In this document: in pieces, positions 35,747 to 48,298 of the stretch | How positions within the stretch are numbered: position 1 is the stretch's first letter | Layout of the letters: each line of letters starts with the position of its first letter | Assembly (NCBI GenBank): GCA_027186245.1 | Contig: CP114481.1 | Coordinates: 55,126,569-55,190,568, forward strand | DNA: 64,000 nucleotides | Direction: 5' to 3' | Source: Coriaria nepalensis | Lineage: Eukaryota; Streptophyta; Magnoliopsida; Cucurbitales; Coriariaceae | Notes under the pieces: generated by a model | Databases searched by the model: none | Seen by the model: the letters and a program-made list of their open reading frames with translations, nothing else | What the model was told of the DNA's origin: nothing | Translations under genes and position numbers: made by a program

Positions 35747-37390
35747 TCATGAAATGCAACATGCGTTAGGGTTTTCATCGCTGAAAAGCTGAGGTGGAGG
35801 GATGCGTTCGATCACATAGAGAGGCTGATAGTAATGCATCATCCTCTTCATATTTTCCTCCTCAACATAGTAATTGTTTACATGATTACGCGGATCATTT
35901 TGATCTCCTCCTCCTTCTTTACTTGCAGTGTTGTTTGGTTCTTGCTTCTTATCATCACCGCCGCCGCCGCCTTCTTTTTTTGCTTCCTCTCCTTCAGCTG
36001 GTTTCTGTTCTTCCTCTTTCTTCTTCTCTTCCTTCTTTTCTTCAGGCTTTGCTTCTCCTTCTCCAGCTGGTTTTTCAGCCTCTTTGTTTTCTTCTTCTTT
36101 CTTCTCTGGTTCAGGCTCCGGCTGTGGGACTATTTGAGCTTGCTTTTTGGTGCGTCTGTACACATATTCAACTAGCTTATTTGCATCCATTGTTCCTGTC
36201 ACTGTCACTTTCCCTGTACTATGTTCCGTCGTTGCTGTTTGAACTCCTGAAATTAATTATTATAACAATGAAACAACATATTATAAAGTTAATTTGCGAA
36301 TTCAAATCTACTATTCTAACTTGGACTAACTAATGGTATAAATCACATGCATCATTTAAGACAAAAAGATAATATTGAAAGCCTTTTGGAGATTCCTTTC
36401 CTTTTTGCCACCAATTATCATCATCTCTCAGTTTGGCCACTGTCTATCTAATTATATAAACTAGCACATAAGCTAAGGTAATTAGCACTAAATTTTCGAT
36501 TTTAATGGTCAAGAATAGTCAAATTAGAGTGCTTAGCTCTAGACTCTAGTAAGAGAAATGGGTACCTCTCATTTTGAGTATCTTCTTCTTCAGTTGCTCT
36601 GCACATGCCTCACAGTGCATGTTGACACTCAGTTCCACTGTTATTAACCCACTAACCTGCACCAAAATAAAGAATTTCACAACATCAAAGATAAATTATT
36701 CATTTTTCTTTTTTTAATGAATAATAATCTCAAATATAGTTCATCAATTAGTTCTCCATATATATATACATATATATATATGTATATATGCAAGTATATA
36801 ATACCTGTGAAGTAACAAGTTGAGGAATAGGTTCGCCCACAGCTGGGGGCAATGGAGATAAAACCTTAGCCCTTCTTTTTGTTTTCTTCATGATTTTGCT
36901 GCACACAGCTTGTGGCTCTACTACTCCCTTTATTGTCACCTCATTTTTATCCATGTCTATTGCAACCCCTTCCACTCCTGCATTTACACATACATATATA
37001 TGCAGACTCCCTTTTAAGCAATTGGAAGAAAATTATGGAAATAATGATGATGATGACGATAATAATTGATAAGTACCTCTAATCTTCATCATACATTTTT
37101 CAATCTTCTTTGCACATCCAACACAATGCAAGTCTACATACAAGACAAAAGGAGGAGGAGGTTGTGGCGGCTCCACTTTCTTCTTCTCCTCCTCCTCCAC
37201 TGCTTTCTCTTCCTTCTTTTCCTCTACCTTCTCATCCTTCTGTTCCGCCTTAGGTTGTTCCTGTACCCAACCAAAAGAATACTTCCATACTTTATCAACT
37301 AATTCATAAATCAAAACACAGTGCAGCTCCAATTAGAACATGAACTACATCGGACATAAATGAACCCACCTGCTTAGCTTCTTCAGCCAT
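35747..37390 (-). CDS. Heavy-metal-associated isoprenylated plant protein (HIPP), two HMA domains
   Basis: Five exons on the minus strand: 37370-37390, 37077-37260, 36805-36977, 36566-36656, 35747-36246; 322 aa. HIPPs bind metals through HMA domains and attach to membranes by a farnesyl group; roles in cadmium or copper handling and stress are reported for the family. Seen here: Lys/Glu-rich N-terminus, first HMA with LHCVGCAKKIEK (C53, C56) and VAIDMDKNEVTIKGVVEP, second HMA with MHCEACAEQLKKKI (C141, C144) and KVTVTGTMDANKLVEYV, a long Lys/Glu/Pro/Gly-rich linker, and the C-terminus NPNACCIS, whose last four residues (319-322) are a CaaX farnesylation box. Both CxxC pairs are intact. The start exon encodes only MAEEAKQ, common in HIPP7/HIPP9-like genes. 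It lies 2 kb from the single-HMA pseudogene, same strand. Confidence 0.93.
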
Positions 37391-39909
37391 CACTTCTTCT
37401 TTGTCAATATAGTTATAAATTTCTGAGAAAATGTAAGCAGGCTATGAAGAAGAAGAAGAAGAGGGTAGCGATTATATATATATCTGATTAATAAAGCTGA
37501 AACTAAAGGATTCCTAATCTGCTAACCAGCACATGCAATGCCACTAAGTAATATGTAGTAAGTAGTTTATTAATAAATATTATCAAGCTTCATGGGCTGA
37601 AGAGGTAGAAAGGAGGAAGAGGGGAGAGACAAAGCGTCGCAGTGTTGGCAGATTTATAGCAAGTGCATTGCCTTATAGGCACCTTTTTTATTAATTAGAG
37701 GAGTATGTATAAGGAAAAAAAAAAAACCATTGAAAAAGATGGCACTTCCGTCACTCACCGACCTGTGTAGTTTTCTTCATGACATGGTGGTAATGTGCTC
37801 AGACGTGTAAAGTTACTAGCTGGACCGCCTGGACATACCTGTCTCGAATCCTTAAAATGTAGCAATTAGTTAAAAATTAAGTGTCTCAAAGGTAAAGGTG
37901 AATATTCTTAAGCGTCTTTCGATTAGTACAAAAACAGAGTAATTTTTAGTTGAGATGAAATTTAAAGGTCAATTTTTTTTTTGGGATGGATGAAACGTGG
38001 GGATGTGAAAAATGAAGTGAGTTTTGCGTGTAAAGATGTGTTATGGAAAGTGGATCTCTGTCTCTGTCTCTCTCTCATGTTCATGAGGAGCCACCTTGCT
38101 TGTTTCACAAGGCTTAAACTTAATAATCCCGTTTCTCAAAAAGCTAACATGGGCTTACTACACCCCATATACCTTTTTCTCACTTTTCCACTTTAAATTG
38201 TTGTCCATACTAAGTAATATGCATCTAAATGACTCAATCTTGAGTTTCAAAATTCTTTGATCATAACATTTATCACTTTTCTTGATACAAAATTGTAGAT
38301 TACTGTATGGATAGAGAAACCTATGACCCACCACCACATCTGATGACATGTACATCAAATCAAAACCAAACACCCATTTGAAAGAAAGTTCTAGCAAAAA
38401 CTCATCCATCCACGATTTGGGATTTTGAATTTACCCTTTTCAAGATTGAAACAGGAGTGATCCCAAAAAATGAATAGTCTTACCCATAAGGAAAGGGAAA
38501 GGGTGAAACCCAACTTACCAAGGTGGTAGTGATACACGTGGAAATGAGTCAGCATGGGACACTCAGGCAAGATCTCAACCACAGAAATTTACAAAAACAG
38601 ATTTCACCAACCAACATATCAACATACCAGATCCATGTTAAGTCAAGCTAGAGAGAAAAAGGCAACCTAAGAGATAATTTAGGTTGACTTCATTATATGT
38701 GGTGTGTTATGTATAATCAATCGCTCTTTTTTAATAGGAAAGATGAGCAGTATTATAATGTGGGATTAGAATTATTGGTAGGCTTTAATGGCAGTCTGAT
38801 TAAAGCAGTTCTAAACAAGGTAGGTGTGGCTGTATGGGCGGTCAGACGAATCTATATCATTGCTTAGCCCAGTTTGTAAAGCGTATCATATATACTCAAC
38901 CACCGAATCTAGATTATGGGTTGTTATTATCATCATAGGTATGAATTATGATGGAAATGCAATAATTCTACCTGATAAGTGCTAATGTATTATGTCTAAG
39001 GGTCTGTCCTTAAGTGCCTGGGCTTAGCAGTGGAAGAATATCTTAGAAAGTGTAGTTATATTTGGTACGTAGAAGTTCATTGCAAAAAGGCAGGCTGATG
39101 CCTAATGCCATGTCTTAGTGTGAAAAAAGGGCTGCAGACAAAGCCAACTTAAGAGCAAGTAATTTTGTGTTGTTTTGTAGGAGATAGTTACTGTAAAATA
39201 GGCGAACAGGGAGACAGCTAGAAAAATGATGATTCATTTTACCTTTCTGGTTTATTGACAACGTAATAAGTCCCAAATTGGTTGAGCAAAATCCAGAAGT
39301 TTGAAAACACAGACGTTTTGATCATCCTCTGAATAAGGTAGACCTTTTTCTTTTCTTTTTTTTTGTTACAATTTTGAGGGATGGAGAAAACAGGGGAACT
39401 AAAATGTAGATCATGAAGATTTGTATCCAAATAGGTGATAATTAATAGTTAAACAAATCTGAAATTAGAAAAGAATAGACCCTATTCAAATAACAGAGCA
39501 AAGAAGAGACGAGGAGAGTGAAGTTTGAGCATAATACATGACATGTTTTTGTATCACAGAACAGAGGGTCCATACCTGTAATAGGAATGCCCTGTTTTTT
39601 CTGTACATCGTTTGTTTGTTTCTTAGTTCGTAATACATAGTATCTCCGACCTTTTTCATTTCTAGTATTGTTATCATTATTCTTCTGTAACACAACAATA
39701 GTAACAAGCAGAATTCAATAACACAACAAGCTAAATAAATGGAGTCGATTGTTTTAACTAGAAATCCATAACCAAAATTTTGAATCCAACTTCAGAAAAT
39801 GCGATCTTCCAAAAGGTCTCAAGAAAAATCAAAATAGAGGAGAGCGGGTAACAAATTTAAAAACACAAAAAAACAAAGGTTCCCTTTTCACTCACATAAC
39901 CTACACCTA
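37391..39909. other. Intergenic DNA
   Basis: About 2.5 kb. It contains the HIPP promoter side (to ~37.7 kb) and the 3' flank of RPL9 copy 1. From about 39745 to 39909 it resembles 48125-48298, showing that the RPL9 duplication included the 3' untranslated region. No other gene signal. Confidence 0.5.
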
Positions 39910-41145
39910 TCATTCCTCTCCAAGAATGGTTCCCCTTTCACTCACATAGATACCATCAAGAAACTTTCTGATATCCTTGTTCTTCACATGGCATTTCTGT
40001 CACAAGCAAGAAACATAAGAAAATCAGAAAAAGTTTAGTGAAAACAGAAAAGAGAATCCATATAGAGAAATAGATTGTACAGGAGGGACAAGAAGGCAAA
40101 GAGGGCAGAAAGAATGAAACCTGATTGATGAGGGCAGCTGATCGTGAAACAAGTTCAACATCATTGCCATCCAAAACCAGTTCATCCTTAACCTTCTCTG
40201 ATCGAAGGATGGAGACCCCGTCAAGCATGTCAACTTTTCTCACCTGATGCAAATTCAAAGATAGAGGGATGACTTATAAAAATTTCAACAGCAGAGGTTT
40301 ATCAGGTGGTCAGAGGAGCTATTCATCTTACTCATGAAAAGTATAGCTCTTGCAAAATTACAAGATAAACCCCCATTTGACATGTTCCAACAGCAGAATA
40401 CACATTAAATCAGAAAACATTGATTCATTCATAGCATTTACAGGAAAATTATCAATTTATTTATGATCCCTTATAAGATATTAACGCAAAAAGATGAAGC
40501 AGTCTTTCATTAACGAGCATCACCAGAACACCAGATAAAATCACCAATCTAACATCACTAAACCAGAAAGTACGCATTTTTAATTCCTAAACACCACCAG
40601 CATAATCGATACATACATACAAGAAATTTCCTATCAGTTGAAGGTAAAATAGGACAGAAAAGAAATACAAAATTCAAAACCAAAAACCATCAATAAAAAA
40701 AAAAAAAAAAAGAGCATAGATAAAGTTGCGGATTAACAACAGCATAGTAAGCAATTAACAATAGAATGTATACCTTCTTTTCACCGAGAAAGTTGCGGAT
40801 CTCAATGGACTTGCTTCCGTTGGTGATACTAGCATTGATGGGAAAATGGGCATACACAAATCGCATCTTGTAGCGGTATCCCTTGGTGACACCAGTGATC
40901 AAGTTGTCCACATGGCTGAGAGCAGTACGTATTGAAGCACTAGTCTTCCTGGATCCGAACCAAGCATCGATCTTCAGCTTCTTCTTTCCAACCTCGTCGG
41001 TGATTAGCTGGAAATCAAGGTTCAGATGCTTGAAGTTGCGGATAAGCTTGCCACGAGGGCCTTCAACCTCGATTACCTTGGCGTTAACCTTTATCTTCAC
41101 CCCATCTGGGATATCCATCGTCTCAGAAGAAAGGATGGTCTTCAT
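39910..41145 (-). CDS. RPL9: 60S ribosomal protein L9 (uL6), copy 1
   Basis: Coding exons on the minus strand 40774-41145, 40121-40243, 39910-39996; 193 aa, near the family's 194. It is a structural protein of the cytosolic large subunit near the sarcin-ricin loop/GTPase centre (uL6 family). Seen here: [18 protein letters not shown] start, [65 protein letters not shown], then [20 protein letters not shown] and a C-terminus [20 protein letters not shown]. All junctions are GT-AG in phase 0. A non-coding first exon ending near 41656 (GTTCAG|GTAC) is plausible. Nearly identical to copy 2 at 48.3 kb, with a few changes (for example KVIEVEG versus KIIEVEG). Confidence 0.95.
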
Positions 41146-41983
41146 CTTACCAGACGGGGGATAGAGGAGGAAATGCAGTGCAGAGAGGAGCTCTGCATAA
41201 TTACAAATCAAACCATCCACAAATCTATTAATATTTCCAACCAACATTTGACATTTATTTTCTTTCTACTAATTAGCTGAACTTCTTTGTTTGTTTGGCC
41301 CTTCCAATATGAGGATTACTTATCTTACAATCTAACTAAGCTGTCGAATTCACAAAGAATCAGAAAGTAGTATAAAACTTCAATCAGTCAAATATAACTT
41401 AAATGCTAACCTTTTATTCTGTTAAAAATCTATATAGGTTTAACATCTGTATCTTTGTGTAGAATACTAGAAAAAGAATCACTTCGATTAATCATGAAAA
41501 CCTTAATCTAAACATACCAATTCAGCCCTTTCAAGCCTCAAAATCAGTTGTTAAAAGCACAAATTCCATCTTTTCACATCCAACAAAACAAACCAGCTTT
41601 CATTTCTTAAAATAGACAGAAGGCCTGAACGCATACAGCAAAGACGAGAGAGTACCTGAACGAAATGAAGGGAGATTCCGGACGTAGCTGCGTCACGAAG
41701 AAGGGCTGTGCTAGGTCGCAGCGCGGGGGAGAGGAAAGGAAAAATGGGTTCTCTTTTTTTTTTTTTAATCCTCTTAGGCCCATCATAATTGTCGCGGCCC
41801 ATGTAATAAGTATTACGGGCTTCAGAATGATGGAATTCGAAGCCCATATGTTTCATATATGGGCTTGGAATTTGGATTGGTTACATGCTTATATATATAC
41901 AAATACATATTTATCCAGAAGTGTCTTTTGGTTGGCAAAGTTGCTCAAGCACAAACACTCTTTGGATTGGTTACTATAAGTAC

Positions 41984-43913
41984 TTACATATTTTGGTGCT
42001 CATTCAAGTACATCTTAGCAAGAGCAGTATGCAATGCAGCCCCAATCGGAAGCACATCTTCATCGAGAAAGAAGTGAGGCGAAAGCGGCATGTGAGTAGA
42101 CCCGACATCCTCGTTTCTTATTCCGATGCTCAACATCGAACCTGGTATGACTTGTTGATAGAAAGCAAAGTCTTCACCTGGCATCACCTTAGTATCCTCC
42201 CACATATTCTCCGGTCCCACAAGAGCTTTCCGACCCTCTCCACATGGCAGGGTATAGAGGACGCTCTTCTTCTTTCAAGTCTATATATGCCTTACATCTA
42301 TGCACTGGAACCTGCCCTTCAATAACCTACACAAACTGGAGTTTTCGAAACCGCTTAACAGAATCAGAGTTGAAGTGTATGTTTACCTCTTTCATGCGCT
42401 TCCTAGGTTGCAGTATACCTTCAGTCTCAAGGCATCCCAATGAGCCTCCGAATTCAACGTAGGGCGGAGGGCGGAATGATGTCCAGCTCGTTCCCACCCA
42501 TCTCGATAGTTACAGATAGGACCTTCAATTTTAAAACCAACTGTATATTAAATTCAAAGAAAGGATTGATTTTTTTTTACATTTGAAGAAGGACATACGT
42601 ACTTAACTGATAAGGGGATTACGTTCCGGGGATATGAGCTGTTGCAAAGCCAAGATGGCGAACGATGTGGCAGAGTATGGGGTCCACACTGGAGTGCGGG
42701 TTGGCAGCATTTCCGCCATTTCCTACTATCTTTGCTTCAAAATTGCATGTAGCAGCCAAGAACGGCCCCGAAATGGAAGATATGGTGCCTGTGGGCCTTC
42801 TAGCATCAATATGCATAGCAAATATTGCTTCTGCTTTGCCAAGAGCACCTTCCCTTATGATATGGGATGCTCCGGCTCCTCCCTCCTCAGCCGATTGAAA
42901 AATAAGTCTCACCGTTCCCCTGAAAATGAAGTAACTTTCATTTTAATAATAAATTTATGGAATTTGACAAAAACAGAGTACTTTTGGAGAGAAACCGTCA
43001 TGAATTGATAGTTTACGCAACGTAATACTATGTCGCATACTAATATCAATAAACTCTCAAGAAAAGCTTACAAATCGACCTGGTTTTAGCAGGTTGGCTA
43101 ATTTGTGATTGGTTTCGGATCATATTGAACTTATTGGATCAAAGAATTCTATATTGAACTGGGTTGACAAAAAATTTACGTCAATCATTGTCAAATTCTT
43201 TCAAGACCCTAACTTAAGAGAGAACTACCCTTTAATATTCGTCCTCCAAAATACATTGAAGATTGGCTAATGTAAAAGCTTGAAAATTTAGTCTTAATCT
43301 TTTATTATACAGATTAATACTTTCGATTCAATCTTATAATGACCAAAACAAAGATCACGATCATCACCTTAAGCTTATATTTTCTTGAACAAGCAACTTA
43401 GCAGCACCAAGAAGCATCGTTGTATGGGCATCATGTCCACAACCGTGCATTTTCCCATCAAGCTTACTCTTAGGCTCCCATTCCACAAGCTCCTTTGTTA
43501 TCAAACCCAATCAATCTAAATAAAGGAGAAGGAGAAAAAGGAAAATCAAGAAATAGGGAATTATGATAAATTGATTACTTGCAGCGGGAGAGCATCCATG
43601 TCAGCTCCAAGAGCTACAGAGGGGGAAGACCCAGAGCCAATCTCAGCAACGACGCCGGCTTTGACAAGTGGGTATGAGTAATTGATGCGGAGCTTATCAA
43701 GCTCTCTTCGGATAAGAGAGCTGGTGTTGAATTCTTGGAATCGGAGTTCTGGGTTTTCGTGGATTTCTTTCTGATTGATACCAACCAATCTTTCTCTTGT
43801 TGAGCTGCGATCATGATTTGTTTTGCGTAGTGGGCAAGTTCGTTGGTTGAATTGAGGAAGATGAGGGTCAGGAGAAAGACGATAAGGGGTGGAGAGATTG
43901 AAAGGGCGGGCAT
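41984..43913 (-). pseudogene. ILR1-like IAA-amino acid hydrolase (M20 peptidase) pseudogene
   Basis: Minus strand. The family frees active auxin from amino-acid conjugates in the ER. Recognisable: signal-like N-terminus ([20 protein letters not shown]), [12 protein letters not shown], exon 43368-43492 with metal site [40 protein letters not shown], and the C-terminus with MPGEDFAFYQQVIPG and FFLDEDVLPIGAALHTALAK. Breaks: a one-base deletion near 43755 between WLVSIRK and IHENPEL; a shift near 42685 after VDPIL; an 8-base duplication (CCGCCCTC-like) near 42470 before YVEFGG; and loss of about a dozen codons with a shift near 42240, between LYPA and the GPENMWED block. Four independent lesions make function very unlikely. 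It lies between the two RPL9 copies. Confidence 0.92.
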
Positions 43914-44373
43914 TTTTCTTGTGCAGAAATGAATAGGACTAGAAACAGAGTTGACAAATGGCCAGGAAGAAGATTACAGAGAGAGAGAGCACAAAAAACA
44001 AGCGTTATGAAAATCAACCGTAAATGCTTTTAGGATTCTTTGTCGTTTTCCCTGGCAGTTGGAGCTTTTAGAATTTTATTTCAGTATGTTCGCGCTCTGC
44101 TGAGATCTTATGCTTTTTTTTCGTAGAGAAATGATCAGAGAGGCATATCGTGGAAGGGAAGAGGTAAAAAAAAAAAAAGAGGATGATAAATTTCGATATA
44201 TGTAATAAATTTCGATGTACACACAAGAAGTGAATGTGTACATGTACTTGCAGAAACCTAGAATTTATCCCATAAATCGACCTACACGGGAACTCTGCAC
44301 CAAAAAATAAATTAAAAAAGGGACCAAAAACGATCTGGTTATAATTTACAGCACAAGATACATTAGTTCTCTA
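43914..44373. other. Intergenic between the ILR1-like pseudogene and the NAC gene
   Basis: About 460 bases including the hydrolase remnant's old promoter and the NAC gene 3' flank. No gene signal. Confidence 0.5.
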
Positions 44374-46892
44374 CTATTGAAGACATCTCCAAAGGCCAAG
44401 CGAGAGCAATACTGATACCATAACTACTACTACCCTAATCTTTGAAACAGAATACCAGCTCCAATGCTTATGACCCTTCAAGTACATCTTTTTACCCATC
44501 AAAGAGTGGATCTTTACTTTTGTACTCTTTTCTTGTGAGACTTTAATGCCTAAACTAGGAGAAACACCATCATTGCCAGTATCCTTGTCGTTTCCGGAAG
44601 CTTTTCCCACCTGAATACGAACAATTAGTAAATATTTTACAGTAGAAGATATCGTTTTGTTATGGCTTCACCAATTATAGCACTCTCTCACCTGCGTAGT
44701 GATTGATTTTGATTCATCATCTTCCCAATCTCTTGACATCTTACTACAGCGAAATGACCCCACTCGAAGTTCACTCTGTAAGAACATCCTTCTTGGTGCA
44801 GTGCCCTGTGTCATTGGATTCTCACTGAAAGCCTGATTTCGGGGTGGGCGACTTATTATAGTGATTCCAGTTCCTATATCTTCTTCAAAGTGGTTCGATA
44901 GATTATGTGATCCATCTGATGCAGAATGAGATGAGAAAAAGGTTTAGTTTGTACGATTGAAGTTCTAGCATTAACATGGTTTTTGTCAAAACTATAAGTC
45001 AGAAGTGAGGGTACCATATTCGTCTAGAGTAGTTTCTGTTTGAATAGGAGCCTCTTTCTCAATTTCCTCTAGATACAAAGAGTTTCTAAAGTCCGAGTCA
45101 AACTGCTGTACATGAGAAAAATTGGCGGTTAATTTTCTAGAGACTGAACACTGAAAAGGTGTTGCATAAATTTAGTCTCCAAGTTCAATGCCATTTTAAA
45201 CCTTCCCACTTACCAGAGCTTTGGCCACTTCTGTATCTGAGCCATCATATATTCCATTATCCAAGCTATTGACAGCCAGAGCATCAAAGCAGTAATCATC
45301 AGTATTATTGATGATTGAATCAATGAAGCGAGTGATATATTCTTCTGATTCATTTGTCCGGCTGTGCGATTGCCCTCCATTACAGCTCCAGTTAGGGCCG
45401 TAATCATCTGATGGTAACATCTGCTGATGCAATGGAGAAAAAAGTTTGCAGTCTGGTGGTTCCGGCACTGGATCACACAGCATATTCCATACTTCATCCA
45501 GCTGCGGGTCCACACAAGAGTAAGAATCAAATTATTATTTACGTTGAAATACTCAATCCTCCATAAGAGTAAATAATATAGTGAAGGAAAGGTCTCTCAC
45601 CTCTCCTGCATGGTCCGAAACCTCACCACAAATTCTTGCAGTCATTTCGGGGGATTCTCCCAGCTCAGATGCCAATCCATCTAAAGTTTCCACTTTTCCC
45701 ACTAATGGAGAAACAGAAGGTAGTGCCAGCTCAGATTGGGTGTCTTCTGGAGAATTTTTGGCTGTGGTAGGAGATGAAACAGCCGCTTCTCCTTCATCAC
45801 AGTTGGACCCTTCAACATTCTCATCATCTTTCTTAAATAATCGAAAGAGGACAAAACAATTCTGTAACAATAAAAGAAAAAGAAAAAAGAGTATATCAGA
45901 ACATTAGAAATTTAGAACTCATGAACTCAGAATAAGGAATTCAGTATGTCTAAAGGGTTGTGCAACAAATGATACTGTCTTCCCAAACTCTCTCACATAA
46001 GAAAACCTTTATTTTTCCATAAGTAAACCTTAAAAGCTGGAGTTAAAGCTGAATATAAATCAATTACACGAGTAAAAAGGACAGAGAAGAAAAATCCAAC
46101 CTGACCAGGGTTAGTTCCATCAAGCTCCTTGAGAGTAGTTCGATACTCATGCACTACCCAGTTGGTTCTCTTCCCCTTGGGAGCACGGCCAGTATAGAAG
46201 ACGAGGGTCTTCTTCATTCCAATCAAGTTATTTCCAGACTTAATTTTTCTGTCTTTTCCAGTTGCCTTCCAGTACCCTGCATTGGTGGCCCTGTTCAAGC
46301 GATGCCCGTTGGGATACTTGCGGTCTTGCGGACAGAAGAAGAACCACTCTGGATCCTTTGTCTTTATCACTGATAAATCTACATCCAACAAAAATTAAAT
46401 GACAATAAATTGAATTTCAGCAGAAAATCGTGGATACATAACAAAAAACAGTTGAAATGGGTGTATAGAGCTTTTAGTACAATTGTTAGTTTGACACAGC
46501 TACTTAATTCAGTTAGGTCCAACACACAAAAGGAATAAATAATCCAATTTTAGCTGAAATTAATAGAAACCGAAAGCAATAAACCCTATAATGGTTTAAC
46601 TGAAAAAAACGAAATCAGACCGAAAACAAGGGATCTCATTTTTCCAGATTTCCAGGAAGAACAAAGCAAGCGTCTAAAAAAGGAGAAAGAGAAATTAAAA
46701 GAAAATGATTGGAGAGAGGTACGTACCAGGGAGGTCCCAAGGCTCCCATTTACAGACATCAATTTCGCGAATAACTCTAACATCGTCGTCCTTGCCGTTG
46801 ATCTTCAACCGGAGATAGAAATCGATGAGCTCTTCATCTGTAGGTCTGAATCTGAACCCTAACGGCAACGAATTCAAGGACAACACAGGCAT
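44374..46892 (-). CDS. NAC transcription factor with C-terminal membrane anchor (NTL type)
   Basis: Seven exons on the minus strand: 46727-46892, 46101-46378, 45601-45861, 45214-45501, 45015-45105, 44692-44915, 44374-44610; 514 aa. Seen here: complete NAC domain with [17 protein letters not shown] (A), [11 protein letters not shown] (B), [16 protein letters not shown] and [16 protein letters not shown] (C-D), [19 protein letters not shown] and [10 protein letters not shown] (D-E); an acidic, Ser-rich middle ([18 protein letters not shown]); and a hydrophobic segment at about 496-511 ([15 protein letters not shown]) close to the C-terminus. Such factors (NTL/NAC014, NTL9, NTL6) are held at ER or plasma membrane and released by proteolysis under stress; here that mode is inferred from the anchor. 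The start at [13 protein letters not shown] is preferred to an in-frame ATG 17 codons upstream, since relatives start there. All splice phases agree. Confidence 0.93.
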
Positions 46893-48298
46893 CTTTATCT
46901 CTCTAGCTCTCTCGATCACCTTTACTAACTCTCCCCAAGTCAACCAAACCAGAAGATGAAAGATCGAGAGCTGAATAATTAATGAAAAAAAGGAAGATGA
47001 AAAAGCGAAAAAGAAATAAGAGGAATTGCAAGAATGAATCGTAGAGAGATATTCGTACTCCTACGATGTGAAGAACTGATTGAGAATTTTGTACGGAGAG
47101 AGAGGGAGAGTGCGTGCTGAAGAAGATACACCGTAAAGTGAAGCGCGTTCTGAATAGCTATACTGCGGCGGTAACCTTTATACCGCATTCGCCATTAAAC
47201 CCGTTATTTTGACGAAACTTCAGGCGATGCCATTGATTCATTTCCCAAGTTCGTTGAAATTCCGAGGGTGGTCTCGGTAATGTACACGACTTCAAATAAA
47301 GTTAAAGAGATTACGGAGTTTTATGACTTTATCACTCAGCCAATGAAATGACGACACGAAATCAAGAGTAAGCTTGTGTGTTGGGCCCACAGATATGACC
47401 AAAAGGAGATTGAATTAATATTATTTATTAACTTATAGTTAATTTTCAGCCTCTGAGAGAGAGAGAGAGAGAGAGAGAGGAGAGTGCTCCCCTGTTTCAT
47501 ATTATAAAATTTCAGTTTTTAAATTAATTTTTGTTTAGAGGTTGGACCGGAGAAAGTGGTTGATGGAGACAGTTCGGCTTCAGTCCAATGGGCCTTTGGC
47601 TTTCATTATAGTGGGTACCTTAATCGACAAGGAATTTGAATTTTCCATTTTGTTTTTGTTTTTTTTTTTTCTTACAAGAAATATTACAGTAACTTGTTTG
47701 TTGGGTTAACTAAGATTCTTTCAAACAAAAACATTAGAGCAAGAATTGGCCATTCTATTAAATTAAGGCTTTGAAAGTGACTGTCATGCTTACGTCCAAG
47801 TTGAAAAAAATTCGTATAACAATACTTTTTATCGGACCGATCTTTTAAGCTATACTTACACTTACTAAAACAGACATCAATAGTTTGAATCCCCATTTTC
47901 AAGCTAACGTTCATGCTGGCATGCTATATTAATCAGTTGCGCTGCAATTAGGTTAGATATGCGTACCTATATATATATATATAGATATATATATACATTC
48001 GAGTTAATGCGATACATATTAGCAGTTTGCTTATTATAGCATGAACATTACAACAGATTATCATCAATTGCAGATTCTGTTTAAACAGGACAGGCTAACA
48101 AAATGAAGTATATGTATATGTTGAGTCGTTTTAACTAGAAATCCATAACAAAAATTTTGAATCCGAGAAAATCAGATCTTCCACAAGGTCTCCAAAAAAA
48201 AAAAAAAAACAATCAAAATAGAGGGAATAGCAGCTAATAAATTCAAACAAAACAAAAAAGCAAAAGGATTCTTTAGCCCAGATATAACCCTAAACCTA
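46893..48298. other. Intergenic DNA
   Basis: Promoter side of the NAC gene (with a GA tract at 47455-47480), then AT-rich DNA with a TA repeat near 47970-47995, and the duplicated 3' flank of RPL9 copy 2 from about 48125. No gene signal. Confidence 0.5.

Noticed and set aside
35794..36333. Long plus-strand frames rich in Phe/Leu/Ser
   Set aside because: Antisense of the Lys/Glu-rich last exon of the HIPP gene; composition is explained by the opposite strand.
46893..46943. Seventeen-codon N-terminal extension of the NAC factor
   Set aside because: Relatives start at [13 protein letters not shown]; the extension has no conservation I can recall and lies in the leader.
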